From Gammaproteobacteria bacterium (GTDB taxonomy: Bacteria > Pseudomonadota > Gammaproteobacteria > Burkholderiales > Rhodocyclaceae), in contig JAHJVE010000023.1 of assembly GCA_018828385.1 (NCBI GenBank), forward strand, positions 372,001 to 436,000: DNA of 64,000 bases, written 5' to 3'. Positions 42,911-51,023 of this stretch are shown piece by piece. Both the position numbers and the translations under genes were made by a program. The notes beneath the pieces are model-generated. The model saw only the letters and a list, made by a program, of their open reading frames with translations. It ran no database searches and had not been told where the DNA came from. The first letter of the stretch is position 1; every line of letters starts with the position of its first letter.

Positions 42911-45298
42911 CTATGGCCTTGTATCTACGCCTTTAACGACTACAGCAGTAGACAAAGCGTAGGTAACCAGAAAGTAATATATAAAACTTAATCTCGGAAC
43001 ATCCGTCAAGCTATCAAACAAACCAACTACCAGAAAACCAATTATTCCGGACGTTATGTATGGGGCCAACTCATTTTGCCGCGCCCTTCCAATAATAAGA
43101 CCTGACAAAGCAGAAATAGTTAACACCAGAAAAACAGCAAATCCAAACAACCCCTGATCAAATAGTATGTTTACCCAAATATTTTTGGCATGCCATGGCA
43201 AGTGATCACGTTCACTGGAGAAAAACCAGTATTTCATTTCATCAGAAAAATCACCGTTGATCAGCAAATTAACACCTTCGTATGAAACAAGGGCAATTTC
43301 ATCTAGTTCTGCAGCCCCGCCCCCATTGGCGATCCCAAAAGAGAATGTGGTGAACCGTGGAGCATACCAAGGGCCACCAAGCATATCGGAGCGGCTCAAC
43401 TGGATTTCTTGAAATTGCCAGCTGTTATTTGTTGGCTTTATAACTGCCACACCTATGGAGCAAACAGCAGAATAAATAAGATGTTTTTCACAGACTTCCA
43501 GATGTATCTTGGCCAAAATATTAGATCTTGCCTTGAACCTCACTATAAACGGCCCCTCAACTCCAAAACTTAACCGTTGAGAAATTCGCAAAATATTTCC
43601 ATAGCTGAGTGGGTGTCTAGACCCAACAAGAGAAATTGCCGAATTGCCATTTTCTTCGATAATTCGATATGTACCTGGAAATTCGCTATTTGGAGCAGCG
43701 AAATAGTAATTTCCAGGATACCGACCCAAACCTTTCCCAAAGAAAATATCCATAGGGCTCTGCAGCATGGATAACGAGTTTCGCCAATGAGTCACACGCC
43801 CTTCAAAATCCTGACTGGATGTTGCGAATCTACCCCCCATGTAAGCACCACCAGTAAACACCGAAACAATGGCACCGACGAGGATCATCATTGCCAAAAA
43901 ATTCCCCCGCCAATGAATATTATTTGGCCACAATTCGTGTTTTGAAGTTGCTCCAAACGTAACCATTAGCAAGAGGATAAATACAGCCAAACCCATCACT
44001 AGTAGAGCTCCGATCCCCCCCCAATGATTCGCGATGTTTGCCGCTGAGAGCATTATGCAAACAAATCCAGCCATACTAAATTTTATAGCGGATTCTATTT
44101 TGTAATTTTGAGACGAATATATTAAATAAACGGTCGATAAAAATAAAGCAAGGTAAAGAACATAAGGGCCTTTTGGCAAATTATTAGCCAATAATATAAG
44201 CACGACCCCAACAACAAATCCAACTAAACCACTTAAAAACAACTTCTTAACAGATAAATTACGAAGCAATGATGGCATAAATAAAGAAATGGCCACAAGC
44301 CCTATCAACGCCAGGAGTGCCCGATACCCCCCCGTCGCAAATACTTGGTGACTCATCACTCCCACCAATACAAGAGCACTAACCCACTTAGAAAGCCCCC
44401 AGCCGGCCCCACCCCGATAGTTCCCTTCGGATTTATTCTGCCGCGTTTGCCAAGCAAGCAAAGGGAGAGAAAAGAGCAAAGCCAGATATACTCCCCGGGA
44501 AAAAGTCGTCAAAGCTGCATAGGCAGCAAGAAGCAACAATATGAGAGAAAGTACTAACAGGAATGGAGCTCGATCTTTTCTCAGAGCCCAGATCGAAAAT
44601 GGAAACGTCAGTAATATCCACCCATCTAGTGCCGCACCTCCGACATGCATCTCCCAAAACAGCGCTGTAGTCCTGTAATCGCTGGAAAAATTTAGAAAAT
44701 CAGTAAAGGCAAGTCGCTCCCAAAGTGCTGCGAGAGACGCAACACCTAGCCCGATTGCCATACCTAAACCCAATTTGCAGTCGGCATCCTTTTCCGGTTT
44801 GTTCTTAATCAGTACCAACAGTGGGAGAAGAAGCAACGCGAGGAAAAAACTTTTGCCGATTCGTACACTATTCATCGGGCCGTCATAGCCTTGGAACCAG
44901 CCAAAAACAAATTGACCTGCATCAGAAAAACCGCGAGCCATCGATATAAGAATCGATATCGACATCGCCGTTAGCAAAACAAACAAAAATTTCGATATTC
45001 TGTAACTTGATACAGTGTTTCCGTGAAATGCGAATTTGGAATAGCCCCCAACAGCAGAGGCCAAAACCACCAAGTCGAATTCCTCAAAAGTAATCCAGCC
45101 TGACCAAGGGGCAAACCCAATTACCGGCAAAATCGCTGGAATTAGGAATAAGAATAAGCTCGGCTTATAATAAACAGTTAGCAAAACGAAGCAGAAGCCG
45201 ATACTCGGGCCAACGCCCAACGGGTGGTTCAAGAGCAGAACAGCTGCCACAGTCATTGCAGCAACCGCCACCAACATATACATGGACCGGTTTAACAT
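42911..45298 (-). CDS. Large O-antigen-ligase-like membrane protein with soluble insert
   Basis: This 795-residue polytopic protein has roughly a dozen membrane segments and a Wzy_C-like core (ALTTFSRGVYLALLFSLPLL, FEGRVTHWRNSLSMLQSPMDIFFGKGLGRYPG). Between the core and the last helices lies a soluble region of about 150 residues (GTYRIIEENGNSAISLVGS ... VNLLINGDFSDEMKYWFFSS) with beta-sandwich character, perhaps glycan-binding. The ending FWVNILFDQGLFGFAVFLV-type segment is typical of O-antigen ligases. It is A+T-rich relative to the core genes. It is the second polymerase/ligase-like protein of the locus, on the opposite strand from the first. Confidence 0.8.
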   Translation of the reverse strand: MLNRSMYMLVAVAAMTVAAVLLLNHPLGVGPSIGFCFVLLTVYYKPSLFLFLIPAILPVIGFAPWSGWITFEEFDLVVLASAVGGYSKFAFHGNTVSSYRISKFLFVLLTAMSISILISMARGFSDAGQFVFGWFQGYDGPMNSVRIGKSFFLALLLLPLLVLIKNKPEKDADCKLGLGMAIGLGVASLAALWERLAFTDFLNFSSDYRTTALFWEMHVGGAALDGWILLTFPFSIWALRKDRAPFLLVLSLILLLLAAYAALTTFSRGVYLALLFSLPLLAWQTRQNKSEGNYRGGAGWGLSKWVSALVLVGVMSHQVFATGGYRALLALIGLVAISLFMPSLLRNLSVKKLFLSGLVGFVVGVVLILLANNLPKGPYVLYLALFLSTVYLIYSSQNYKIESAIKFSMAGFVCIMLSAANIANHWGGIGALLVMGLAVFILLLMVTFGATSKHELWPNNIHWRGNFLAMMILVGAIVSVFTGGAYMGGRFATSSQDFEGRVTHWRNSLSMLQSPMDIFFGKGLGRYPGNYYFAAPNSEFPGTYRIIEENGNSAISLVGSRHPLSYGNILRISQRLSFGVEGPFIVRFKARSNILAKIHLEVCEKHLIYSAVCSIGVAVIKPTNNSWQFQEIQLSRSDMLGGPWYAPRFTTFSFGIANGGGAAELDEIALVSYEGVNLLINGDFSDEMKYWFFSSERDHLPWHAKNIWVNILFDQGLFGFAVFLVLTISALSGLIIGRARQNELAPYITSGIIGFLVVGLFDSLTDVPRLSFIYYFLVTYALSTAVVVKGVDTRP

Positions 45299-45371
45299 CT
45301 GCCCGCCGTGGTGGCTACCCAGCAGCCCAAGAGACCTCCAGGCAATGGTTGCTGAGCCAGGAACGACAAAG

Positions 45372-45539
45372 TCAACATTGAGGACAATCAGCCTCTACCG
45401 TCACCAGATCATGCTCTATCGCGGCATCAGGCAACCAGCCCGATATCGCAGCTTGACGTCGCAGACTCCGCAAACGGAATAGGGATATCTGGCTAGCGTC
45501 TTTGACAAGTGGATTCACTGCAGTTTGTATGCGCGTCAA
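45372..45539 (-). CDS. Possible 55-residue small protein (low confidence)
   Basis: A minus-strand frame starts with TTG at 45539, overlapping the TGA of the tandem FemAB-like gene, and runs to TGA at 45374. It encodes a basic, helical-looking product (SLFRLRSLRRQAAISGWLPDAA) ending in DCPQC. It resembles no family I know and has no clear ribosome binding site beyond possible termination-reinitiation at the overlapping stop. It may be chance. The rest of the 237-base gap (45299-45535) shows nothing else. Confidence 0.25.
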   Translation of the reverse strand: MTRIQTAVNPLVKDASQISLFRLRSLRRQAAISGWLPDAAIEHDLVTVEADCPQC

Positions 45540-47701
45540 TACATGCCTCCGTCCTTTTCCCGCCCCTGCCTCCGTTTCCTGGGCCAGAATGTCTTCGCAA
45601 TGCGCCCCGACAATTCTTTAAAAAACAGGAAAAGACCAATGAGTGTGAGGGGATTGTAGGCAATTATGCCCCATCGTTCGCGCCGATTGCCCATCCAGTG
45701 CCGTTTGTATTCATCATCACCAGTCAAGTAATCCACCTCGGTCACACCATCATTTTCGATAACGTGGCGCAAAAGATGAGCTGTGAGAATAGTGCCAGGC
45801 GAATGGGCTGCATATGCCTGATCGTAGGCTAACTTGAAGATGCTGGCTTTCGTCTTGGTACAGATCCAGATCTGCGCGGCTATCGGCCTACCTTGCAGAT
45901 ACGCAATCCCCAAGCGAAGCTTCCCGGTTTTCGCCAGATGGCGGATCAGCGACGGCACAAAATCGGGATATGGTTCAGGAATTTTCCAACTAGCTGAGTA
46001 AACTTCTTGATATTCGGCTATGGCCAATTCAATCCGCTCCCACTGATCAGAACCGGTTACTACTTCCAGAGTTCCACCAACTGCGCAGAAGTCTCTACTT
46101 CTGCGTTTGATCGTACTCCTTAGATTAGCACTGCGCTTTTTTAGGTAACCCTCCCAACGATCTGTGACTTCTAGAAACCAATTTCCAAAACAGAAAAACC
46201 GAAATGGAATCCAGCCTATTGCCCGCAGTTCATTCAGCAATTCGGAATATATGAGGGAGTCGGGGTCCATCGGCGAAAATCGCATGACGTGCGCCCCACC
46301 AAATTCGTGCGAGGCAGCTCTTAACAAATAGCGCAGGATAAATCTTTTACTATCCGGCACCTGCATCGGCGAATAGAGGGATGTATAAAAATTGCTCAGT
46401 CCTTCTATAGTCCTGATAGGGCCGTTCTTGAAAAATCTGAGAGGCAGGACCAAAGCAAGTTCATTGCTATCCATAACATAGTAATATTTAACTCCTGCCT
46501 CGTCGCGGTAGACTTCATTCCGTAGAAGTTCGAACCATTCAGGAGAAACTTCGAAAGTGTCCGGCTCTCCAAAGTTTCCACTCACCGCTACTCTGGTCAG
46601 CATCTCCAAATCTGGTGCATTCCCAACCACTATGCCATCAGTTATCTTTGCTTGATCGTGGTTAAGATTCTTCGACCTGCGCAAGTAGTATTGAATGCTC
46701 TTGAGCACTGCAAAATAGTTGGTGGAAAATGCGCTACGAAAAACTTGTATGTTCTGAATTGTGCAACCGAAGGTTGCCCATTCAGTTTGGTCACGGGTAG
46801 CATTCGTATAGAACTCAATGACCTGCTCCGGCTTATTTGTAAGCCGATCTTCGATGACACGGTATAGCTGAATCCTGCCAGGTGCGATATGGGACAAACT
46901 CTCGTCGTAGGTTGTTTTGAGAATTACTCCCATTTTTTTGTTTTCAATTACCAACCTCGAAGCTGCAAGGCGGTTGGTGACCCTTTGTTCGTAAATGGAG
47001 GCCTGCCCATCTAACGCAAAGCGGCGCATGACCTCGCTGTAGAATGCTCCTTGTTGATTGTCAGCAGAGATGGCTGATCCCGCAGCGCCTTTCCATCCGG
47101 ACGATTCCAAAGCACCATAACGGTCGACTCCGGACTCAATTTCGCATGGATCTGTAACCTTAACGAGAGCCAGTGAGCCGAACTCCTTTTCCAGACGATT
47201 GGAATAACGACGAATGTTGGCCTTGAGGTTCTTTGGACGCCCGCTCCAGTAATCGACAAAACGAAGATCTGAGTGAACCCCAATCGTATAAGCCTGCGCT
47301 GAGACGAGAGAAAGCACTTCGGGACGAAGAAAATCCGGGGAGTAACGTGGGTCGATAGCGATTAATTCAACAGTCCACACGAACCCTGGAAGTACCTTGA
47401 ATAGATCCTGCAGAAGACTTGAGTCATCAAGCAAAACTGCCGTTATTTGCGCTTGCCCAGGTCGAAAGGATGCCCAGCGCCCCCACCCCAGAGGCTGGAG
47501 AATAAGAGCACCCGAGACAAGACCATTTTTTCGATATAAGCAGAGTCTTTCGCTTCCGGTAGCAAAGTGATCCAGTAAAGCCCCGACAAAACGACTATCG
47601 AAAAATGGATGGCTATCGAAGAGAAGGCCATTGAGGCGATCCCAGTCCTCGATATATCGAGGAAACGTGGTTTGGGCGGCATAAATCTCCCACCCCGTCA
47701 T
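45536..47701 (-). CDS. Tandem FemAB/GNAT-like protein (two acyltransferase-like halves)
   Basis: This 721-residue protein consists of two similar-fold halves. Residues 1-340 include KNLKANIRRYSNRLEKEFG, the basic motif seen in BioF2/CelD-type Acetyltransf_6 domains, and HIAPGRIQLYRVIED. Residues 390-700 repeat it (KRSANLRSTIKRRSRDFCAVGGTLEVV; KASIFKLAYDQAYAAHSPGTILTAHLL; EVDYLTGDDEYKRHWM). The C-terminal half resembles the CelD/BcsL-like acetyltransferases of cellulose and EPS loci. It probably transfers acyl or aminoacyl groups. The start ATG overlaps the aminotransferase stop (ATGA). The tail after the last hydrophobic stretch is Arg/Lys-rich. Confidence 0.8.
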   Translation of the reverse strand: MTGWEIYAAQTTFPRYIEDWDRLNGLLFDSHPFFDSRFVGALLDHFATGSERLCLYRKNGLVSGALILQPLGWGRWASFRPGQAQITAVLLDDSSLLQDLFKVLPGFVWTVELIAIDPRYSPDFLRPEVLSLVSAQAYTIGVHSDLRFVDYWSGRPKNLKANIRRYSNRLEKEFGSLALVKVTDPCEIESGVDRYGALESSGWKGAAGSAISADNQQGAFYSEVMRRFALDGQASIYEQRVTNRLAASRLVIENKKMGVILKTTYDESLSHIAPGRIQLYRVIEDRLTNKPEQVIEFYTNATRDQTEWATFGCTIQNIQVFRSAFSTNYFAVLKSIQYYLRRSKNLNHDQAKITDGIVVGNAPDLEMLTRVAVSGNFGEPDTFEVSPEWFELLRNEVYRDEAGVKYYYVMDSNELALVLPLRFFKNGPIRTIEGLSNFYTSLYSPMQVPDSKRFILRYLLRAASHEFGGAHVMRFSPMDPDSLIYSELLNELRAIGWIPFRFFCFGNWFLEVTDRWEGYLKKRSANLRSTIKRRSRDFCAVGGTLEVVTGSDQWERIELAIAEYQEVYSASWKIPEPYPDFVPSLIRHLAKTGKLRLGIAYLQGRPIAAQIWICTKTKASIFKLAYDQAYAAHSPGTILTAHLLRHVIENDGVTEVDYLTGDDEYKRHWMGNRRERWGIIAYNPLTLIGLFLFFKELSGRIAKTFWPRKRRQGREKDGGMY

Positions 47702-48900
47702 TGTTGCACCCTCAACGGTCTACGTAAGGTTTCTCCCAAAACGGCTATCATCCAGTCCATCTGCGCTTCGCTCAGCGACTGATGAACAGGCAAATGCAAC
47801 AAGTGCAGGCGGTAGTTCTGAGCCACTTTGCAGTCTGAATAAGCCATTTCATCCCAGCGCCAGATCGGGAAGCCAAGTAGCTTGAGCCGGTAAAAGTGCG
47901 ACTCTGGAGAATCTATGCAAAGCGGGAACATATAGGGAGTTCGATCTGCAGGCATTTTTCCGTAGAGCGCATGACAGTGTGGCAGTATCGCGACAGCTTC
48001 AGCCCAACGCTGGAAATTTCTCCTCCGACGGGCAATAATTTCCTTTGCATTTGTAAACCTTGTCAACCATCGAGAACTACGAAGGGATGATTTTGAAGTT
48101 TCCAGCCCTGAAAAATGCCGTGAAGGTTTTAAATAGGGAACTCGCTGCACACCGAAAGTAATATGGGAATTTTCGACCAGCTTTTCCAGTCGATCTCCGA
48201 CTCTGGAAATATCGAAAGGCACCCGAGAAGCTGACTGGGCCTTTTCGATAAAACGTTTGATGCCACGTAACTCATCCATCAGACTGGGGGTTTTGGTCAC
48301 TGAACCATCAAGCAGGCCACTATCTGATGCGTAGAGCAAGCCCCCATCTTCACAGGAAAAGAATTTGTAGGGGCTGGCGGTAACTAACTTTCCGTAGATG
48401 CCAACCCCATTCGACCGAAAATCTTCGGAGAACATGACATGGGAACAATCCTCAATGAGAGTGATGCCATGCTCGTCACACCATTTTTTAAGTGTGGAAA
48501 AGTCCTGAACGAAACCGAAATAATGGGTCGCCAAGAGGGCCTTGACTGGTTTTTTAGCAACTTGCAACAGCTTGCTCAACCCGACGAGATCTGGAGTAAG
48601 GTCGAGATGGAGCGGGTAGAGCAGAATGTCTGCACCTAAATTTACTGCAGGATCCAACATTGTCACGCAATGGTAGGCTGGAGCAAGTAGCGCGCCATAC
48701 ATATTCAATCCCGCAATGCGGTAGGCTTCGCCAAGTGCGTAGCGGCCACGGGTAAAGTGACGGAAGTGACGACTATTTCGGGTAACGGCCGAAGCGAAGC
48801 GAGTGCTAGTCGCGGTCAAGCATTCCAGCCGATGCGGCAGTAAGGGTATCCCTGGCCCTGGAAAAACACAGGGGGAAGAATCAAAGCGTATCAATTCCAC
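47698..48900 (-). CDS. DegT/DnrJ/EryC1/StrS-family aminotransferase-like protein
   Basis: This 400-residue protein has the fold-type I pattern: LAPAYHCVTMLDPAVNLGA, LIEDCSHVMF (149-157) in the place of the usual EDAAQ/H segment, and the PLP lysine in SPYKFFSCEDGGLL (Lys179). The typical dehydrated-sugar binding loops are only partly recognisable, so the amino acceptor is unclear; it could aminate a keto-sugar or a small metabolite. The start is GTG 48900. Its neighbours (tandem FemAB-like, asparagine-synthase-like) suggest a nitrogen-containing decoration pathway. Confidence 0.8.
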   Translation of the reverse strand: MELIRFDSSPCVFPGPGIPLLPHRLECLTATSTRFASAVTRNSRHFRHFTRGRYALGEAYRIAGLNMYGALLAPAYHCVTMLDPAVNLGADILLYPLHLDLTPDLVGLSKLLQVAKKPVKALLATHYFGFVQDFSTLKKWCDEHGITLIEDCSHVMFSEDFRSNGVGIYGKLVTASPYKFFSCEDGGLLYASDSGLLDGSVTKTPSLMDELRGIKRFIEKAQSASRVPFDISRVGDRLEKLVENSHITFGVQRVPYLKPSRHFSGLETSKSSLRSSRWLTRFTNAKEIIARRRRNFQRWAEAVAILPHCHALYGKMPADRTPYMFPLCIDSPESHFYRLKLLGFPIWRWDEMAYSDCKVAQNYRLHLLHLPVHQSLSEAQMDWMIAVLGETLRRPLRVQQ

Positions 48901-48982
48901 GTTAGCTGCAGCTTAAAGGAAGTTTCGTTTCAAAAGTCGCACTCCTGTTGAACGCCAGACGATCTAGTGCGATGGAACGCAT

Positions 48983-49843
48983 TCAATCTTTGAAGACGGC
49001 ATTTAGCCATTTCTGTGTTGCTTGCTCAACGCCGGCTCGCCACTCGGCACTAGAAAAAGTGTGATCTGCCTCCGGAATAGCTACTGTTTTCACATTCTGT
49101 CGTTGCAAAACCATCTGCCAATCTTGTTCCAGTTGCACAACGTCGAGGAACTCCTTGGCAACATAATCCTTTCCACTAAGTATAAGCAGCAGAGGAATCT
49201 GCATTTTCTTAAGTCCAGAGAGCATTCTGGCTTGAAAACACAGAACAGGCTGGCGAATAGATTTTTTACCCAGCCTGAGCGAAGTATTCCAATTACCTAC
49301 TAATCCACCAATTGCCTGAAAAACATTCATTTTACCTGTCAGAAATTTTCGCCAGAAATCCCGCTGAAAAAGACGTTGTCGGTAGTAATGCTTAACGCGC
49401 GCCCTCGCTTGAGTTGCTTCAGAGCGAACCCAAGGATTAAGGAGAACAAGACCACTTATTCGCGCATCGTTTATCGCATCAAGATATAGCAGACTTGCTG
49501 AGGCAGCATCGCAAAGCCCCCAAAGGACAATTCGCTCAACACTTGGGCAATTCGCGCAAAATGCTTCAATTGCCGCACCGATATCTTCATCAACTTGCTC
49601 GAAATCCCGTAACCTTCCAGAGCTGTCACCCATACCCCTAAAATCGAAACGCATAACCGGGTAGCCTGCATCAGCCAAGGTACGGGAAAGCAAACGGAAC
49701 TGCCGATGACTTCCGACGCGATACTGGGGGCCACCAACGACTAACAGGAGCCCAGTTGCAGCCCCATGTTCCGGTTCTGCAATTATTCCAATCAGGCTAT
49801 CCTCTTGGCAGGGAAAAACGATCGGCTTCTCCGAAAAATTCAT
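48983..49843 (-). CDS. Exosortase A-associated alpha/beta hydrolase 1
   Basis: This 286-residue alpha/beta-hydrolase has FRGMGDSSGR and a nucleophile elbow that reads GLCDAAS, so the nucleophile position is Cys111, not Ser. Acid and His sites fit LILSGKDYVAKEF and EADHTFSSAEW. It matches the exosortase-associated hydrolase 1 family (TIGR03100). The start is ATG 49843, overlapping the hydrolase 2 stop (ATGA); the longer frame from 49969 lies inside the neighbour. It is grouped with an ACP, hydrolase 2, an acyl-CoA ligase and a decarboxylase, so it may release or transfer an acyl product from the ACP. Confidence 0.9.
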   Translation of the reverse strand: MNFSEKPIVFPCQEDSLIGIIAEPEHGAATGLLLVVGGPQYRVGSHRQFRLLSRTLADAGYPVMRFDFRGMGDSSGRLRDFEQVDEDIGAAIEAFCANCPSVERIVLWGLCDAASASLLYLDAINDARISGLVLLNPWVRSEATQARARVKHYYRQRLFQRDFWRKFLTGKMNVFQAIGGLVGNWNTSLRLGKKSIRQPVLCFQARMLSGLKKMQIPLLLILSGKDYVAKEFLDVVQLEQDWQMVLQRQNVKTVAIPEADHTFSSAEWRAGVEQATQKWLNAVFKD

Positions 49844-50649
49844 TGCCAAGACTCCAGAATTGCCAAGGTTTTTGTTAGCAACTCGGGTGCGTCTGAAATC
49901 TCCGTGGTTTGCCAGAATGCTGGGCCAATAGCGAGGCTTGAAGTGACTACCAACCCCGCAGCCTTCCACTGCTCAATCCGCTTTAAAGAAATTGGTGCCA
50001 AATTGGCATCTTCGCGCGTTGACAATTCAAACCATGCCATCCGCCCCCCGTTCCCCAAGGGGGGGGCCAACTCGGATTTCTCCAACCCCTCAACCAACTC
50101 TGGAGAAATGATATAGCCTGCAATCTCTATACTCTGTCCGTTTGCCAACTGTCGGCGTACTTGCTCGCCAACACCTTTGCTCTGCCCGGAGGCAAGCTCT
50201 CCAGCCATTTTCAGGCGCATGAACTGCTGCCAGTGCAGCTTCCCCGAAACGACCGGTTGCCAGAAGATTAAATCAGCAGATTCAGTGAGTTCCTCGGAAA
50301 CCTCGGTCGCCAGCAGGCAACCAGCCCGAAGCCCCCACAAGCATAGCGGCGCCACGCTATGCTTACGCAGCCAACGACAGCCTTCGAGAACGTCTGTTCG
50401 CCAAATCTGCCAGGTTGCATCGCTAAAATCGCCACTGCTGTCGCCGCACCCGAGCAAGTCCAACTGCAACACATCATACCCGGCGATTGCCAGCGCTCGT
50501 GATTGCAAGGCAGCCATGCGCCGCGCTTTGTTCATTTCCTCAGCAAATGGATGGATATAGAGTATTGCCCCCTTTGCTCCGCCCCCATGGGCCTGATGAA
50601 ACAGGCAGAAGCGCTGACCATCACCAACAGGCAAGAAAAAGGGCTGCAC
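49840..50649 (-). CDS. Exosortase A-associated alpha/beta hydrolase 2
   Basis: This protein of about 269 residues has an alpha/beta-hydrolase core: FFLPVGDGQRFCLFHQAHGG at the start, YIHPFAEEMNKARRM, LDLLGCGDSSGDF, and an elbow that reads LWGLRAGCLLA. Arg occupies the usual nucleophile position, so it may be non-catalytic or use another residue. It fits exosortase-associated hydrolase 2 (TIGR03101). The frame extends to 50766 but would then overlap the ACP gene by over 100 bases. GTG 50649 begins just past the ACP stop, close to where the family motif starts. No strong Shine-Dalgarno is seen. Confidence 0.82.
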   Translation of the reverse strand: MQPFFLPVGDGQRFCLFHQAHGGGAKGAILYIHPFAEEMNKARRMAALQSRALAIAGYDVLQLDLLGCGDSSGDFSDATWQIWRTDVLEGCRWLRKHSVAPLCLWGLRAGCLLATEVSEELTESADLIFWQPVVSGKLHWQQFMRLKMAGELASGQSKGVGEQVRRQLANGQSIEIAGYIISPELVEGLEKSELAPPLGNGGRMAWFELSTREDANLAPISLKRIEQWKAAGLVVTSSLAIGPAFWQTTEISDAPELLTKTLAILESWQ

Positions 50650-50659
50650 AACTATGAGA

Positions 50660-50911
50660 TCAAAAAGCCAGCTTGCCGTCGACAAACTCGACAAGGGAGC
50701 CGACGGTAGCAAAGGTGCTTCCTTCGATATCGTCGTCTTCGACCGCGAAGCCGAAACGCTCTTCAAAACCAGTAATCAGTGCCACCACGGCCATTGAGTC
50801 AAGCTCAGGAATGGCGCCAAGCAATGGTGTCTCGGGAGAAAATTCGGCGGCACGGCCATTCAGACTAAGAATTTCGTCCAGCAAGGACAGCACTTCCTTT
50901 AGGGTATTCAA
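50660..50911 (-). CDS. Acyl carrier protein, exosortase-associated
   Basis: This 83-residue acidic, helical protein has the phosphopantetheine site in IPELDSMAVVALIT (Ser39 in DSM). EVLSLLDEILSL and FEERFGFAVEDDDI are the typical ACP helices. It starts at TTG 50911, which AGGAG about seven bases upstream supports. It probably carries the acyl group activated by the ligase at 51024, which is transcribed divergently from the 112-base gap between them. The intervening gap should contain divergent promoters, but no clear elements are visible. Confidence 0.9.
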   Translation of the reverse strand: MNTLKEVLSLLDEILSLNGRAAEFSPETPLLGAIPELDSMAVVALITGFEERFGFAVEDDDIEGSTFATVGSLVEFVDGKLAF

Positions 50912-51023
50912 GCCAAGCTCCTAGGACATCAGAATCAGAGATTGAATTATAGGGGGAGAATGCCATTTCTACTGTGAGATACTACACAGCGTCATATCCC
51001 GTTTCATATCAGACTTTAGGCCC

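Noticed and set aside
45282-45482. Plus-strand 66-codon frame opposite the O-ligase start
   Set aside because: It has no ribosome binding site and no similarity that I recognise; it overlaps the N-terminus of the minus-strand ligase gene.
50650-50766. Upstream extension of hydrolase 2 into the ACP gene
   Set aside because: It would overlap the ACP gene by more than 100 bases, and the sequence is low-complexity Ser/Ala with no family match.
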